NCBI RefSeq assembly: GCF_000526215.1
Contig: NZ_JAFQ01000004.1
Location: 6,634,001 to 6,698,000 of the forward strand
Source: Nocardia sp. BMG51109
Lineage (GTDB): Bacteria > Actinomycetota > Actinomycetes > Mycobacteriales > Mycobacteriaceae
Direction of reading: 5' to 3'
DNA: 64,000 nucleotides
Below, piece after piece: positions 25,843-37,967 of the stretch. The notes below the pieces were generated by a model. It saw only the letters and a program-made list of their open reading frames with translations, searched no databases and was not told the DNA's origin. Each line of letters starts with the position of its first letter. Positions within the stretch are counted from its first letter, which is position 1. A program made the position numbers and the translations under genes.

Positions 25843-25856
25843 GGGACGAAAGACCT
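25843..25856. promoter_or_regulatory. DosR box GGGACGAAAGACCT
   Basis: It lies 104 bp upstream of the USP gene starting at 25739; core GGAC-GAAA-GACC. Confidence 0.65.
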
Positions 25857-25912
25857 CCGGTGACCACTCGAGTAACCCCGCAACAAAATGGCAAACATGC
25901 CTCCGTGTTGCG

Positions 25913-26079
25913 GTGCTCATCGATGTGCAGGGCGCGGAGAGCGCGTTGCTGGCGGAGCGGCTGGCGGGATGGCAGGCTAAGTATCCGGTTTCCTCGGCGC
26001 GCTGCTTGGGTCCACATCGAATGCGCTGGTGCAACACGCTCGGTGCCCGGTGATGGTCGTCCATCCGGCGGGCAGTTAG
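25913..26079 (+). pseudogene. USP remnant with out-of-frame deletion
   Basis: One frame reads SALLAERLAGWQAKYP, the linker region of the second UspA domain. Immediately after, a different frame reads GFLGALLGSTSNALVQHARCPVMVVHPAG and stops at 26077-26079, the C-terminus of the same domain. About 45 residues are missing between and the frame is broken. It lies just upstream of, and divergent from, the intact USP. Confidence 0.65.
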
Positions 26080-26123
26080 TTGCTCGAATAGCACAGTGGC
26101 TCAACGGAATCAGTGGCCGCTTG

Positions 26124-26270
26124 TCAGCTGGTTCGTCCGGACCCAGGGCTGGACGGCGCGCTCTCGCGCATGACGGCTTCCCACCACGAACCGAGGGGGC
26201 TGGGGTCGGGCCAGACCACGGCCCGCTGCACCTCGTCGATGCCTTGTCGTACCGACACTCGTTCGGCCAC
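26124..26270 (-). CDS. Small protein of 48 residues
   Basis: GTG 26270 is preceded by AGGAGG at 5-6 bases, a strong ribosome site. The product has a coherent N-terminal part (ERVSVRQGIDEVQRAVVWPDPSPLGSWWEAVMRE) with Trp and Pro and a Ser/Gly tail. Two DosR-like boxes lie 100-170 bp upstream, shared with the divergent VOC gene. I do not recognise a family; the tail suggests a possible truncation. Expression is plausible but unproven. Confidence 0.5.
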   Translation of the reverse strand: MAERVSVRQGIDEVQRAVVWPDPSPLGSWWEAVMRESAPSSPGSGRTS

Positions 26271-26370
26271 GCCGTCCTCCTGGAATTGCGTTGTATCGCA
26301 TGGTTCCCAACCCGTTCATGATCGCTGCGCCGGAGATGCGACGGCAGGAGCCGAACGGCCCTCTCGCGGC

Positions 26371-26384
26371 GCCCGAAGGTCACC
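26371..26384. promoter_or_regulatory. DosR-like box GCCCGAAGGTCACC
   Basis: First of two sites in the divergent gap between the small gene starting at 26270 and the VOC gene starting at 26532. Its reverse complement is GGTGACCTTCGGGC. Confidence 0.5.
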
Positions 26385-26426
26385 GCGGCCTGAAGCGAGA
26401 TTTCGGTTCGGCGGCCCGAACGCTGC

Positions 26427-26440
26427 AGGTCTTTGGTCCC
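26427..26440. promoter_or_regulatory. DosR box AGGTCTTTGGTCCC
   Basis: Second site in the same gap, 92 bp before the VOC start. The reverse complement GGGACCAAAGACCT matches the consensus core fully. Confidence 0.65.
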
Positions 26441-26531
26441 GGCCCGGACCGACCTGCGGACCTGTCATGGATCGGGCCGCCTGCCGCAGCGTTGAGGGGC
26501 GATGTGGCATTTCGATACGAAAGGGAAGATC

Positions 26532-26876
26532 ATGAGCAATCCGGTCGTACATTGGGAAATCGGCGGCCCGGACGCCGCGGCCCTGCGCGAGTTCTACGGC
26601 AAGGCATTCGGGTGGACCATGACAGCGTCCGAATCGGATTACACCCTCGTCGAAACGGGGAACGGCGGGTTGGCCGGCGGAATCATGCAGAACCGTCCGG
26701 ACATGCCGCCGTATGTCACGGTGTATATCCAGGTGGATGACCTCGAGACGGCGCTGTCCGAGATCCAGCAACTCGGCGGGACAGTGGTGTTACCGCCGAC
26801 TGGCATCGCCGACACCATGTCGTTCGCGCTGTTCTCCGATCCCGGCGGCGCCGTCGTGGGATTGCTGCAGAACTGA
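26532..26876 (+). CDS. VOC-family (glyoxalase-fold) protein
   Basis: A 114-residue vicinal-oxygen-chelate protein: one beta-alpha-beta-beta-beta unit pair starting VVHWEIGGPDAAALREFYGKAFGW and ending FALFSDPGGAVVGLLQ. Metal-site positions are possible at His7 and Glu9 but not certain. Such proteins serve as glyoxalases, dioxygenases, or binding/resistance proteins. ATG 26532 follows AAAGGGAAG. Two DosR boxes lie upstream. Confidence 0.85.
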   Translation: MSNPVVHWEIGGPDAAALREFYGKAFGWTMTASESDYTLVETGNGGLAGGIMQNRPDMPPYVTVYIQVDDLETALSEIQQLGGTVVLPPTGIADTMSFALFSDPGGAVVGLLQN

Positions 26877-27393
26877 GAGCGCGCCCAGGACAATACGATC
26901 GCGGAGCAGCGCCGGCGTCCGGGCATGTCGGCGTCGGTGCTGATCCCTGCGCACCGCGGCGCACGCCGAGTTCGTCGGCATCACGGTGAATTCAGGCGAC
27001 CGGGCCCGGCGCAGCACATCGGTCATGCCGGCCAGCGGGTGAGCATGGTCGAGGACCGCGACCGCGTCGGCGAGCTGCGCGCACGCCTCGTCGACAGTGC
27101 GCCGCGCACGGTCGCGCTGCGCGGTGATCGCCGCTGCGGTGAGGGCCGATCGCCACTCGCACGGAGTACCAACGACATCATCGCATCCCCTTTTGCTCGG
27201 CTATTGCCCGGCGGCGGAACGTGCGACGAATGTCGGCTCGGAACTTCCCCGCCCTGGCGACAGGATGACCCGGATCGTCGTCCGCGCGTTCGGCTGCCGA
27301 TTCGCGGGCATCGGAGACCGGCATCACCACGTGCCGGTCTTCGTACCGAACGCTACTGTCGGCCTTCCTCGCGCGGACCCGCCGCCTCGGATG
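26877..27393. other. Non-coding or decayed stretch
   Basis: No supported gene. On the minus strand, from about 27160 to 26900, an open frame has coding-like composition (AQRDRARRTVDEACAQLADAV, then MTDVLRRARSPEF) without a start or ribosome site and without a recognisable family. A DosR-like site at 27165-27178 lies just upstream of it, so it may be the ruin of another regulon gene. Confidence 0.4.
27165..27178. promoter_or_regulatory. DosR-like site AGTACCAACGACAT
   Basis: Shares 13 consecutive bases (GTACCAACGACAT) with the palindrome at 21174 and resembles the box at 13619. It lies upstream of a decayed minus-strand frame. Confidence 0.35.
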
Positions 27394-29739
27394 TCATGAG
27401 TCGGCCGGTGCGCCGGGCAACCGCAATCGTTTGAGCGACAAGGCGTTCAGCGCGACGATGATGCTGGAGCCGGACATCGACATGGCCGCGATCTCCGGGC
27501 GCAGCGTCAGACCGAGGGCGGGCTCGAATACTCCGGCGGCAATCGGCAGTGCAAGGGTGTTGTATCCGACCGCCCAGGCGAGATTCTGGTGCATCTTGCG
27601 CAGGGTGCCGCGGCCGATGCGCAGCGCGGTGGGCACATCCACCGGGTCCGACCGCATCAACACCACATCCGCCGTATCGATGGCGACGTCGGTGCCGGCA
27701 CCGATGGCGATGCCGACGTCGGCCTGCGCGAGCGCGGGCGCGTCGTTCACGCCGTCGCCGACCATCGCGACTTTCCTTCCGCCGGACTGCAGTTCGGCGA
27801 TCCGGGCGGCCTTGTCGGCGGGCAGCACCTCCGCGATCACCGTGTCGATACCCAGCGTGCCCGCGATCCGTTCGGCGGTGGCCTGGTTGTCTCCGGTGAG
27901 CATCACGACCTCGACGCCCAGTTCGTGCAGTTCGCGCACCGCGGCGGCCGATGTCTCCCGGGGCGCGTCGGCGATGCCGATCACTGCCGCAGCCTTGCCG
28001 TCGACGGCAGCCAGCACGGCGGTCTGCCCGCCCCCTGCCACCCGGTCTCGGACCCCGGCCAAGTCGCCGAGCTCGATACCTTCCCGGTCCAGCAGCCGGC
28101 GATTGCCGACCACGACCCGGCGACCGTCCACCACCGCAATCGCCCCGTGTCCCGGCACGTTCTCGAAACGCCCGGCGGCGAGTACGGCGGCGCCGCGCAC
28201 CTCGGCGTACCGCACGATGGCCTGCGCCAGCGGGTGCTCGGATGCACGCTCGACGGCCGCCAGCAACGACAACAGCCCAGCATCCCCCGCCACATCACCG
28301 GTGGCGATCTCGGTGACCTCCGGCTCCCCCTTGGTGAGCGTGCCGGTCTTGTCCATCACCACGACCCGCACTCGCGCGGACGACTCCAGGGCCATCGCGT
28401 TCTTGAACAGCACGCCGCGTTTGGCCCCCAGCCCGGTGCCCACCATGATCGCCGTCGGAGTGGCGAGGCCCAGAGCGTCGGGACAGGTGATGACGACGAC
28501 AGTGATGGCGAACAGCATCGCCTTCGCGAACGTCGCACCGGCCAGCAGCCACACCAGCAGCGTCGCGCCACCGCCGAGCAAGGCGACCAGCACCAGCCAG
28601 AACGCCGCCCGGTCGGCGAGCCGCTGACCGGGCGCCTTCGAATTCTGGGCCTGCTGAACAAGATTCACGATCTGCGCCAGCGCGGTATCCGCGCCGATCT
28701 TGGTGGCGCGCACGCGGAGGGTGCCGTTGACATTGATGGTCGCACCGATCACTGCCGAGCCGGGTTCCTTGTGCACCGGCAGGCTCTCCCCGGTCACCAT
28801 CGACTCGTCGACCTCGCTGTCCCCGTCGACGACCACACCGTCGACGGCGATCTTCGTCCCCGGCCGCACCAGCAACACGTCGTCGACCACCACCTCGGCC
28901 GTGGGGATCTCGGCCTCCCGGCCGTCCCGGATGACCACGGCCCGCGGCGGCGCCAGGTCCAGCAGCGTGCGGATCGCATCATTGGCGCCACCCCGGGCGC
29001 GCATCTCGAACCAGTGACCCAGCAGCACGAACGTGGCCAGCATGGTCGATGCCTCGTAGAACACCTCACCGCCACCGGTCAGGGTGATGGCCAGCGAGTA
29101 CAGCCAGCCCGCACCGATTCCGACCGCGACCAGCACCATCATGTCCAGGGTGCGGGCCCGCAGCGCCCGCACCGCGCCGGTGAAGAAGATCGTCGCCGAA
29201 TAGAAGATCACCGGCAGGCTCAGGATCAGTGCCCAGATGTCCTGCCGCAGTCCCCACGGCGTCGCCACGTGCAGCCCGAACATGTCGCTCGCCATCGGCG
29301 ACCACAGCATCACCAGCAGCGAGAAGACCAGCGAGACCAGGAATCGATTGCGCATGTCGGCGGCCATGGCCGACATCGACATCCCGTCGTGGTCGTCGTG
29401 TGCTACCGCGGCGTGCTCGGGCGGGGCGGCACGTGGTCGCGGCGGCGCGGTGTCGACGGCAACCGAAGGATCCGGTTCAGCCATCGGGTCACAGACATGC
29501 GCGGGAACCGACTGCCCAGCGCAGTGAAAACCACAGTCGCGCAACCACTCCCGCAGCTCCCGCAGCGAGGTCCGGGCCGGGTCGAAGACCACCGTCGCCG
29601 TCTGCGACACCGGATTGGGCTGCACCGAGACTACGCCCGGGCGTCGCCCGAGCACCGCCGTCACGGTGCTCTGCTGACTCGCCCACCGCACTCCGCTGAC
29701 ATCCAGCACGACGGTGCTGCGACCGGAACCATCGATCAT
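27394..29739 (-). CDS. P1B-type heavy-metal ATPase with CPD motif
   Basis: A 781-residue metal-transport P-type ATPase. Visible are an N-terminal HMA-like domain lacking CxxC ([10 protein letters not shown]), a Cys/His/Met-rich linker (residues ~85-130, [16 protein letters not shown]), the actuator TGES ([11 protein letters not shown]), the transmembrane metal motif CPD ([13 protein letters not shown]), the phosphorylation site [15 protein letters not shown], and the hinge [10 protein letters not shown]. The CPD replaces the usual CPC or CPH. It probably exports or imports a transition metal. ATG 29739 follows GAGGAG. It lies 27 bp downstream of the DUF4389 gene on the same strand; the two form an operon with a DosR box at 30575. 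Confidence 0.93.
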   Translation of the reverse strand: MIDGSGRSTVVLDVSGVRWASQQSTVTAVLGRRPGVVSVQPNPVSQTATVVFDPARTSLRELREWLRDCGFHCAGQSVPAHVCDPMAEPDPSVAVDTAPPRPRAAPPEHAAVAHDDHDGMSMSAMAADMRNRFLVSLVFSLLVMLWSPMASDMFGLHVATPWGLRQDIWALILSLPVIFYSATIFFTGAVRALRARTLDMMVLVAVGIGAGWLYSLAITLTGGGEVFYEASTMLATFVLLGHWFEMRARGGANDAIRTLLDLAPPRAVVIRDGREAEIPTAEVVVDDVLLVRPGTKIAVDGVVVDGDSEVDESMVTGESLPVHKEPGSAVIGATINVNGTLRVRATKIGADTALAQIVNLVQQAQNSKAPGQRLADRAAFWLVLVALLGGGATLLVWLLAGATFAKAMLFAITVVVITCPDALGLATPTAIMVGTGLGAKRGVLFKNAMALESSARVRVVVMDKTGTLTKGEPEVTEIATGDVAGDAGLLSLLAAVERASEHPLAQAIVRYAEVRGAAVLAAGRFENVPGHGAIAVVDGRRVVVGNRRLLDREGIELGDLAGVRDRVAGGGQTAVLAAVDGKAAAVIGIADAPRETSAAAVRELHELGVEVVMLTGDNQATAERIAGTLGIDTVIAEVLPADKAARIAELQSGGRKVAMVGDGVNDAPALAQADVGIAIGAGTDVAIDTADVVLMRSDPVDVPTALRIGRGTLRKMHQNLAWAVGYNTLALPIAAGVFEPALGLTLRPEIAAMSMSGSSIIVALNALSLKRLRLPGAPADS

Positions 29740-29766
29740 CGACCACTCCTCACTCGTGTGGCCCCG

Positions 29767-30441
29767 TCAGGCTTGCGCTGCCTCATCGGGTTCACGCGGA
29801 CCCTGATCGAGACGGAACGGCGGATAGTCATCCCGCATCAGTGCAGCGTAGGCCAGCACCCGGTACAACCAGCGGTTGATTCCGACGACGAATTCGAACA
29901 GCCGCCGCGGGTAGCGGGCCGTGAACAGCAGCGCTATCGCGGCGATGAGGACCAGCACCCCCAGTAGCGGCACGGTGGTGGCGTTGTCGTTCTCGCCGCC
30001 GAGCGATATCGCGCCGCCGATCATCGCGGAGACGACCAAGTAATGCGGAATGGCCAGCAGCCACCATTTGACCAGTACCAGGCCACGCGACAATCGGTCC
30101 GGGTAGTCGACCTGCAGATCGGCCGGGTACTCGGTAGAGCGCAATGTGAACGGCGGATACCGATCGGTGCCCAGCGCCGCATACGAGTAGAACTGCACCC
30201 GCCATGACCACCGCATCACCCCGACGTTGAAATCGAAGATGCCGCGCGGATAACGGCCGGTGAACAGAATCGCGAATCCGGCTACCACGGTGAGCACCAC
30301 GAACGCGATCCACAAGAAGAACAGGATGATGTAGTGCGGTATCGCGAGCAGCCACTTGACCAGCCACAACCAGCGCGACAACGGTTCGTCCAGATCGCCG
30401 CGCACGGCAACGGGATACACGGGTGAGCCTTCGGGATTCAT
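29767..30441 (-). CDS. DUF4389 membrane protein
   Basis: A 224-residue protein with two repeats of the DUF4389 pattern: a hydrophobic pair, then RYPRGIFDFNVGVMRW in the first half and RYPRRLFEFVVGINRW in the second, each ending in a YPPF motif. About four membrane segments. ATG 30441 follows GAGGAG. First gene of an operon with the metal ATPase; DosR box 134 bp upstream. In other actinobacteria such proteins occur in dormancy and metal-stress clusters (general knowledge), which fits; function unknown. Confidence 0.88.
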   Translation of the reverse strand: MNPEGSPVYPVAVRGDLDEPLSRWLWLVKWLLAIPHYIILFFLWIAFVVLTVVAGFAILFTGRYPRGIFDFNVGVMRWSWRVQFYSYAALGTDRYPPFTLRSTEYPADLQVDYPDRLSRGLVLVKWWLLAIPHYLVVSAMIGGAISLGGENDNATTVPLLGVLVLIAAIALLFTARYPRRLFEFVVGINRWLYRVLAYAALMRDDYPPFRLDQGPREPDEAAQA

Positions 30442-30574
30442 GGTCGACGCTCCTCATCGAATCGCGGTACAGCGGCGGCGTCTTCGCCCCCGGTCTGCTC
30501 AGGATCACCTGTGTCGCAGCACAAACGAAGGGTTCAGGGATACCTCCTGCGAGGACGAAATGTCGTAGTACCAC

Positions 30575-30588
30575 CGGACGTTCGGCCC
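30575..30588. promoter_or_regulatory. DosR box CGGACGTTCGGCCC
   Basis: It lies in the divergent gap between the DUF4389-ATPase operon (start 30441) and the 31-residue peptide gene (start 30680). Core GGAC-GTTC-GGCC. Confidence 0.65.
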
Positions 30589-30679
30589 TGTCACGGGCGC
30601 GCGCCGGAACACATCATTTGCAGTGGCCGCATTATCGGCCGCGTACAAATGCCCATCGATCGACACCGAGAAGAATTCC

Positions 30680-30775
30680 ATGAACTGGCCCACCGCCGCC
30701 GTGCTCATTGCCGTCGCCATTGCCATCATGGCGATCGTCAGCACCTATCTCTCGACACGCAACAACAAGAAGTGA
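30680..30775 (+). CDS. 31-residue single-helix membrane peptide
   Basis: ATG 30680 to TGA 30775. The sequence is one hydrophobic helix (WPTAAVLIAVAIAIMAIVS) followed by TYLSTRNNKK, a charged cytoplasmic-type end. A weak GAGAAG ribosome site lies 6 bases upstream. The DosR box is 92 bp upstream, and the PEP synthase gene follows with its own boxes. The composition is that of a real small transmembrane protein, perhaps a modulator of a neighbouring transporter. Too short for confident homology. Confidence 0.55.
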   Translation: MNWPTAAVLIAVAIAIMAIVSTYLSTRNNKK

Positions 30776-30826
30776 TTTCGGCGCTGCCGACCTGGCGCAG
30801 ACACAGGGCCATCGCCCAAGGAATGC

Positions 30827-30840
30827 GGGACCTTCGGCCG
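30827..30840. promoter_or_regulatory. DosR box GGGACCTTCGGCCG
   Basis: First of two tandem boxes upstream of the PEP synthase gene, 66 bp from the start codon. It differs from the perfect dyad by one end base. Confidence 0.7.
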
Positions 30841-30848
30841 TAGTTCGA

Positions 30849-30862
30849 AGGACCTCGGCCAG
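30849..30862. promoter_or_regulatory. DosR box AGGACCTCGGCCAG
   Basis: Second tandem box, centre-to-centre 22 bp from the first (two helical turns), 44 bp before the start codon. Confidence 0.55.
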
Positions 30863-30905
30863 GCGAGGCTGGCTGCAGACGGATTCACGACGGATCGGAG
30901 CCGTG

Positions 30906-35140
<4,235 letters not shown>

Positions 35141-35177
35141 GAATCGCACCCAGCAATCACCTCGTTCAGAGTTGTCA

Positions 35178-35780
35178 CTACTGGTCCTGTCCGATCGGGC
35201 GACTGATCTGCCGCCACTCCCGCGTCCAGCGCTCCTGGCGCCGGCGGCCGAATACCCATGCGGTCAGCCAGACCACCGCCGCGGTACCGAGCCAGATCTC
35301 CGCCAGAATGCCGAGGCCCAGACCGACCGCACGCCAGGCGGCGGAAGCACTCGTGGTCGACGGCGGATCGGCCGGGCGTCCATCGGGACCGAGCCACAGC
35401 GCCACTCGCTCGCCTGCCTTGGCCGTACGAGCCACCTCGATGGTCGCCGCACCGATCTGCCCGTCCCGGTTCCACTGCACCGCAGCGTGGTTGCGATCGT
35501 CGTACACCCCGGTGGTGGTGGATGATGCGACCAGCACAGGGTCGTCGAGGAGCGTCGCCGCCACTTCGACCTTCGCGGCATTCTCGGCCCGGGCCTCCAC
35601 CACGGCCGACCCGTAGCGGGCGGTGCCGATCGCCCCGCACATCGGAATGGCCACCAGGACAACGACAACGGCTACGATGCGGACCACGCCCTCCAGTCGA
35701 TCCGACGGGCGCAGCAACGGGTTGCGGATCCACGGCGTCATCCGCCATATCCGTAGTACCGACGACGAATACCGTTCCAT
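35178..35780 (-). CDS. Rv1733c-family transmembrane protein
   Basis: A 200-residue protein with a membrane helix near each end (about residues 35-55 and 140-170) and an extracytoplasmic middle, the layout of Rv1733c, a DosR-regulon T-cell antigen. Shared features include RNPLLRPSDRLEGVV near the N-terminus, TTGVYDDRNHAAVQW, and AGERVALWLGPDG before the second helix. ATG 35780 is preferred because GGAAGAG lies 9 bases upstream; ATG 35789 abuts that site. It lies 20 bp downstream of the Acg-like gene and forms an operon with it. Confidence 0.85.
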   Translation of the reverse strand: MERYSSSVLRIWRMTPWIRNPLLRPSDRLEGVVRIVAVVVVLVAIPMCGAIGTARYGSAVVEARAENAAKVEVAATLLDDPVLVASSTTTGVYDDRNHAAVQWNRDGQIGAATIEVARTAKAGERVALWLGPDGRPADPPSTTSASAAWRAVGLGLGILAEIWLGTAAVVWLTAWVFGRRRQERWTREWRQISRPIGQDQ

Positions 35781-35800
35781 CTCGATCATCTCTTCCGGCC

Positions 35801-36772
35801 TTACAAGGGATGGACGACGTCGCCGACCGGACGCCGCGGGGTCGCCAGAAGCGGTCCGGAACCGGTTGCTGCCCAACCGATCCGGATAGCCAGCTGTGGA
35901 AAAGCGCTGTCGTCGAGGATGTCGGTGCGAATACGATTCCGGATGCCCTGCACCTCGAACGGCTCGGTCAGCGGGCAGGTGGCCAGACCGAGGCTCGTCG
36001 CGGTCAGCAGTACCGCGCTCGCAGCCTCGCCCGCCCGCAGGCGCGACATCCGATCGTCAGCGGACGTGCTCAACAGCAGCATCCGCTCGGCGCAGTCGGT
36101 ATCGCGAACGACCGCCTGCGGCAGACCGGGATTCGAGAACGGGCGCACGGTGGCATCGACAGTCTTGACGGCGTTGCGCGCGGGGACACCCTCCTCCGAC
36201 GCATGCCGGCCGCTCCATTGTGCCAGTTCGACGCCGTAGGAGAAGTCGCGAGCGTGCTCCCACGCCGCCTGCTCGAAGGCCCGGAGCAATTGCGTTCGCG
36301 CAAATCCGTCCTCGACCTCATGCACCAGCACGCCGCTATCGGCACCGGCCACCACGATGGTCGCGAGGTACGCCGAAGGAACCTCCCAGGAGGTGTAGCG
36401 CCGGCGGTCGGTCCGGCGCCGGCTGATCGCACGGGCCAGGCGCACCGCGTCGGGTGTCGGTGTGCCCGCCCGGAATTCGATGGCCGCCAGATGGTCGGGA
36501 TCGGCTGGGCTCGGCAACCGGTGCACTACCGCCTCCCACCCCAGGACCCGCGCCGCGATCCGCAGATGATGCAGTGCCGCACCACAACTCAACACCAGAT
36601 CGCGCTGATCCGGGTCGGTGTGGGGCAGATGCCGCCCGGTGTCGGCGTACAGGTGCACCGTGCTGTCCCCCACCCGCCACGACCACGGCTGGCTGTTGTG
36701 CACCGACGGTGCCCGCACAGCCAACGCCAGCGCCGCATGCACCGTGTCACGGTCGGGATGCGTATTCGACAT
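35801..36772 (-). CDS. Acg-family nitroreductase-like protein
   Basis: A 323-residue second member of the Acg family in this window. It carries APSVHNSQPWSWRVGD at residues ~20-35, RRTDRRRYTSW (the nitroreductase-like middle), and LGLATCPLTEPFEV near the C-terminus. Likely FMN-binding and induced in dormancy. ATG 36772 follows AGAGGAA. DosR-like box 36869-36882 lies 97 bp upstream. Followed by the Rv1733c-like gene. Confidence 0.9.
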   Translation of the reverse strand: MSNTHPDRDTVHAALALAVRAPSVHNSQPWSWRVGDSTVHLYADTGRHLPHTDPDQRDLVLSCGAALHHLRIAARVLGWEAVVHRLPSPADPDHLAAIEFRAGTPTPDAVRLARAISRRRTDRRRYTSWEVPSAYLATIVVAGADSGVLVHEVEDGFARTQLLRAFEQAAWEHARDFSYGVELAQWSGRHASEEGVPARNAVKTVDATVRPFSNPGLPQAVVRDTDCAERMLLLSTSADDRMSRLRAGEAASAVLLTATSLGLATCPLTEPFEVQGIRNRIRTDILDDSAFPQLAIRIGWAATGSGPLLATPRRPVGDVVHPL

Positions 36773-36868
36773 CGTCGGTTCCTCTCAGGATCCACCTGCC
36801 GCGGCCGACATTTTCGGCTCGTCGTTCGTATGTGAACCAGCATCGCGCGCGGCCGTATGCACCGGGAC

Positions 36869-36882
36869 GGCCGAAAGTCACC
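36869..36882. promoter_or_regulatory. DosR box GGCCGAAAGTCACC
   Basis: Reverse complement GGTGACTTTCGGCC. It lies 97 bp upstream of the Acg-Rv1733c operon (start 36772). The 36883-37119 stretch beyond has no recognisable gene. Confidence 0.6.
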
Positions 36883-37119
36883 GGTTGCCGGGCCGTCCCC
36901 CAACCAACCTCCGCCGGTCTCCGCCGCGGTCGGCGACGCTGGCCCGAGGGGGACGGGGCACCTCAACCCACGGTGTCGGTGCCGAACCAACGTGCCGTAT
37001 TGGCCGAGAGCTGGGCCTCCGGGGCCGTTCAGGCAACGTCGGCCTGGCGACTGCGTTCGGCAAGCACAACACACCCGACGAGCTCGAACGTCTTGACGGC
37101 CGATCGGCAAAACTCCAGC

Positions 37120-37269
37120 TCAGGCCGCAAGTGGATGGGGCTCGCCTGTCATGGCGGCAAGCGCCTCGGCGACTTCCTGCAGAGAGCGCAAGGGCAGCCA
37201 GCACGGCCGCACCGCCGGCGAGCGAGTGTCGGTGCAAGACCGAAAGCCCGTCGCCAAGGTCGTATGCAT
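37120..37269 (-). CDS. Small protein ending TGEPHPLAA
   Basis: A 49-codon frame from ATG 37269 to the stop at 37120. Its last 20 residues (SLQEVAEALAAMTGEPHPL) align with the end of the 73-residue frame at 37560-37781 (SVEEVALAVAVLTGEPHPL), so the two are paralogues or duplicated ends. The N-terminal half is Cys/Arg-rich and may be a decayed or out-of-frame section. It begins 7 bp after the stop of the 84-residue gene. Family not recognised. Confidence 0.4.
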   Translation of the reverse strand: MHTTLATGFRSCTDTRSPAVRPCWLPLRSLQEVAEALAAMTGEPHPLAA

Positions 37270-37275
37270 CCAGTG

Positions 37276-37530
37276 TCATCGTGCACCCTCTGCAATCGAG
37301 AGTTGCTTGCGAACCCTGGTGGCCCGGAACTCGGCCATCGCGATCGTCACCGCCCACCAGGCTTCGCGGCCGACCCGACGCCACCACGGCATCGGATCGG
37401 CCGCTGGCCGTTGCCGGGTGGACCGTGCGGTGAGAGCCTCGAGCTGGGCCAGCGACCAGCTGTCAGCTTCGGCTCGGGCGGCGGATTCAATTGTGCAGCG
37501 CGCCGGGGCAAGTGAAGCGAACTCGGACAT
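37276..37530 (-). CDS. 84-residue hypothetical protein
   Basis: ATG 37530 follows AAGGAGGAAACGACC, an excellent ribosome site. The product has a Trp-rich amphipathic centre (MPWWRRVGREAWWAVTIAMAEF) and a basic C-terminus (RATRVRKQL), possibly membrane-peripheral. No family recognised. It sits between two short frames sharing the TGEPHPL ending, all on the minus strand. Confidence 0.6.
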   Translation of the reverse strand: MSEFASLAPARCTIESAARAEADSWSLAQLEALTARSTRQRPAADPMPWWRRVGREAWWAVTIAMAEFRATRVRKQLSIAEGAR

Positions 37531-37559
37531 GGTCGTTTCCTCCTTCGTCGCTGATCTGG

Positions 37560-37781
37560 TCACGAGTGCGTGTGGTCGTCGGGAACGAGCGGATGCGGTT
37601 CACCGGTCAGGACGGCGACAGCGAGTGCAACTTCCTCGACGGAGGCGCGGATGTAGGTGACGGTGCTGCCGCCGGCTTTGCCGCTGGTGTGTCCGCCGAA
37701 GGCCGCGGCCACACCGAAGCCGAAGTTGCGTTCGACCCAGGATGTGTTGTTTGCGCCGCACCACGGCCGTACGTCCGGCAA
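37560..37781 (-). CDS. Small protein with TGEPHPL motif
   Basis: A frame of 73 codons from TTG 37781. The sequence WVERNFGFGVAAAFGGHTSGKAGGSTVTYI followed by ASVEEVALAVAVLTGEPHPLVPDDHTHS has normal coding composition. The C-terminus is paralogous to the frame at 37120-37269. No ribosome site is evident at the TTG, so the true start is uncertain or the gene is 5'-truncated. Unknown function. Confidence 0.4.
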   Translation of the reverse strand: MPDVRPWCGANNTSWVERNFGFGVAAAFGGHTSGKAGGSTVTYIRASVEEVALAVAVLTGEPHPLVPDDHTHS

Positions 37782-37823
37782 AGTACAAGTCGGAGGCCGG
37801 GTGTTCGCCCGGCCCCGACGCGC

Positions 37824-37967
37824 CTACTTCTTCTTTTTCGGCGTCTGCGAAAGCGCCGAACCAGCCGCCGTCTTGGAATCCTTGCTGGTACGGCCATCAC
37901 GCAGCACCTTGGAGGCCGCCTTGGCAGCCTTATCGCTCGTTTCCTTTCCCTTTGCTATGTCTCTCAC
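37824..37967 (-). CDS. Small lysine-rich protein (ASKVLRDGRTSK type)
   Basis: 47 residues, with KAAKAASKVLRDGRTSKDSK and AAGSALSQTPKKKK. This resembles a short basic family widespread in bacteria with a repeated ASKVLRD-x-SK...AAGSALSQ pattern; function unknown to me. A very strong AAGGAGGTG overlaps the only conventional start, GTG 37967. The codon at ideal spacing from the ribosome site is ATA 37958, giving IAKGKETSDK where relatives would have MAK. So either GTG is used in an unusual context, or ATA is the start. Confidence 0.6.
   Translation of the reverse strand: MRDIAKGKETSDKAAKAASKVLRDGRTSKDSKTAAGSALSQTPKKKK

Noticed and set aside
27589..29967. 792-codon plus-strand frame
   Set aside because: Antisense of the metal ATPase; His/Gln/Arg-rich shadow with no motif.
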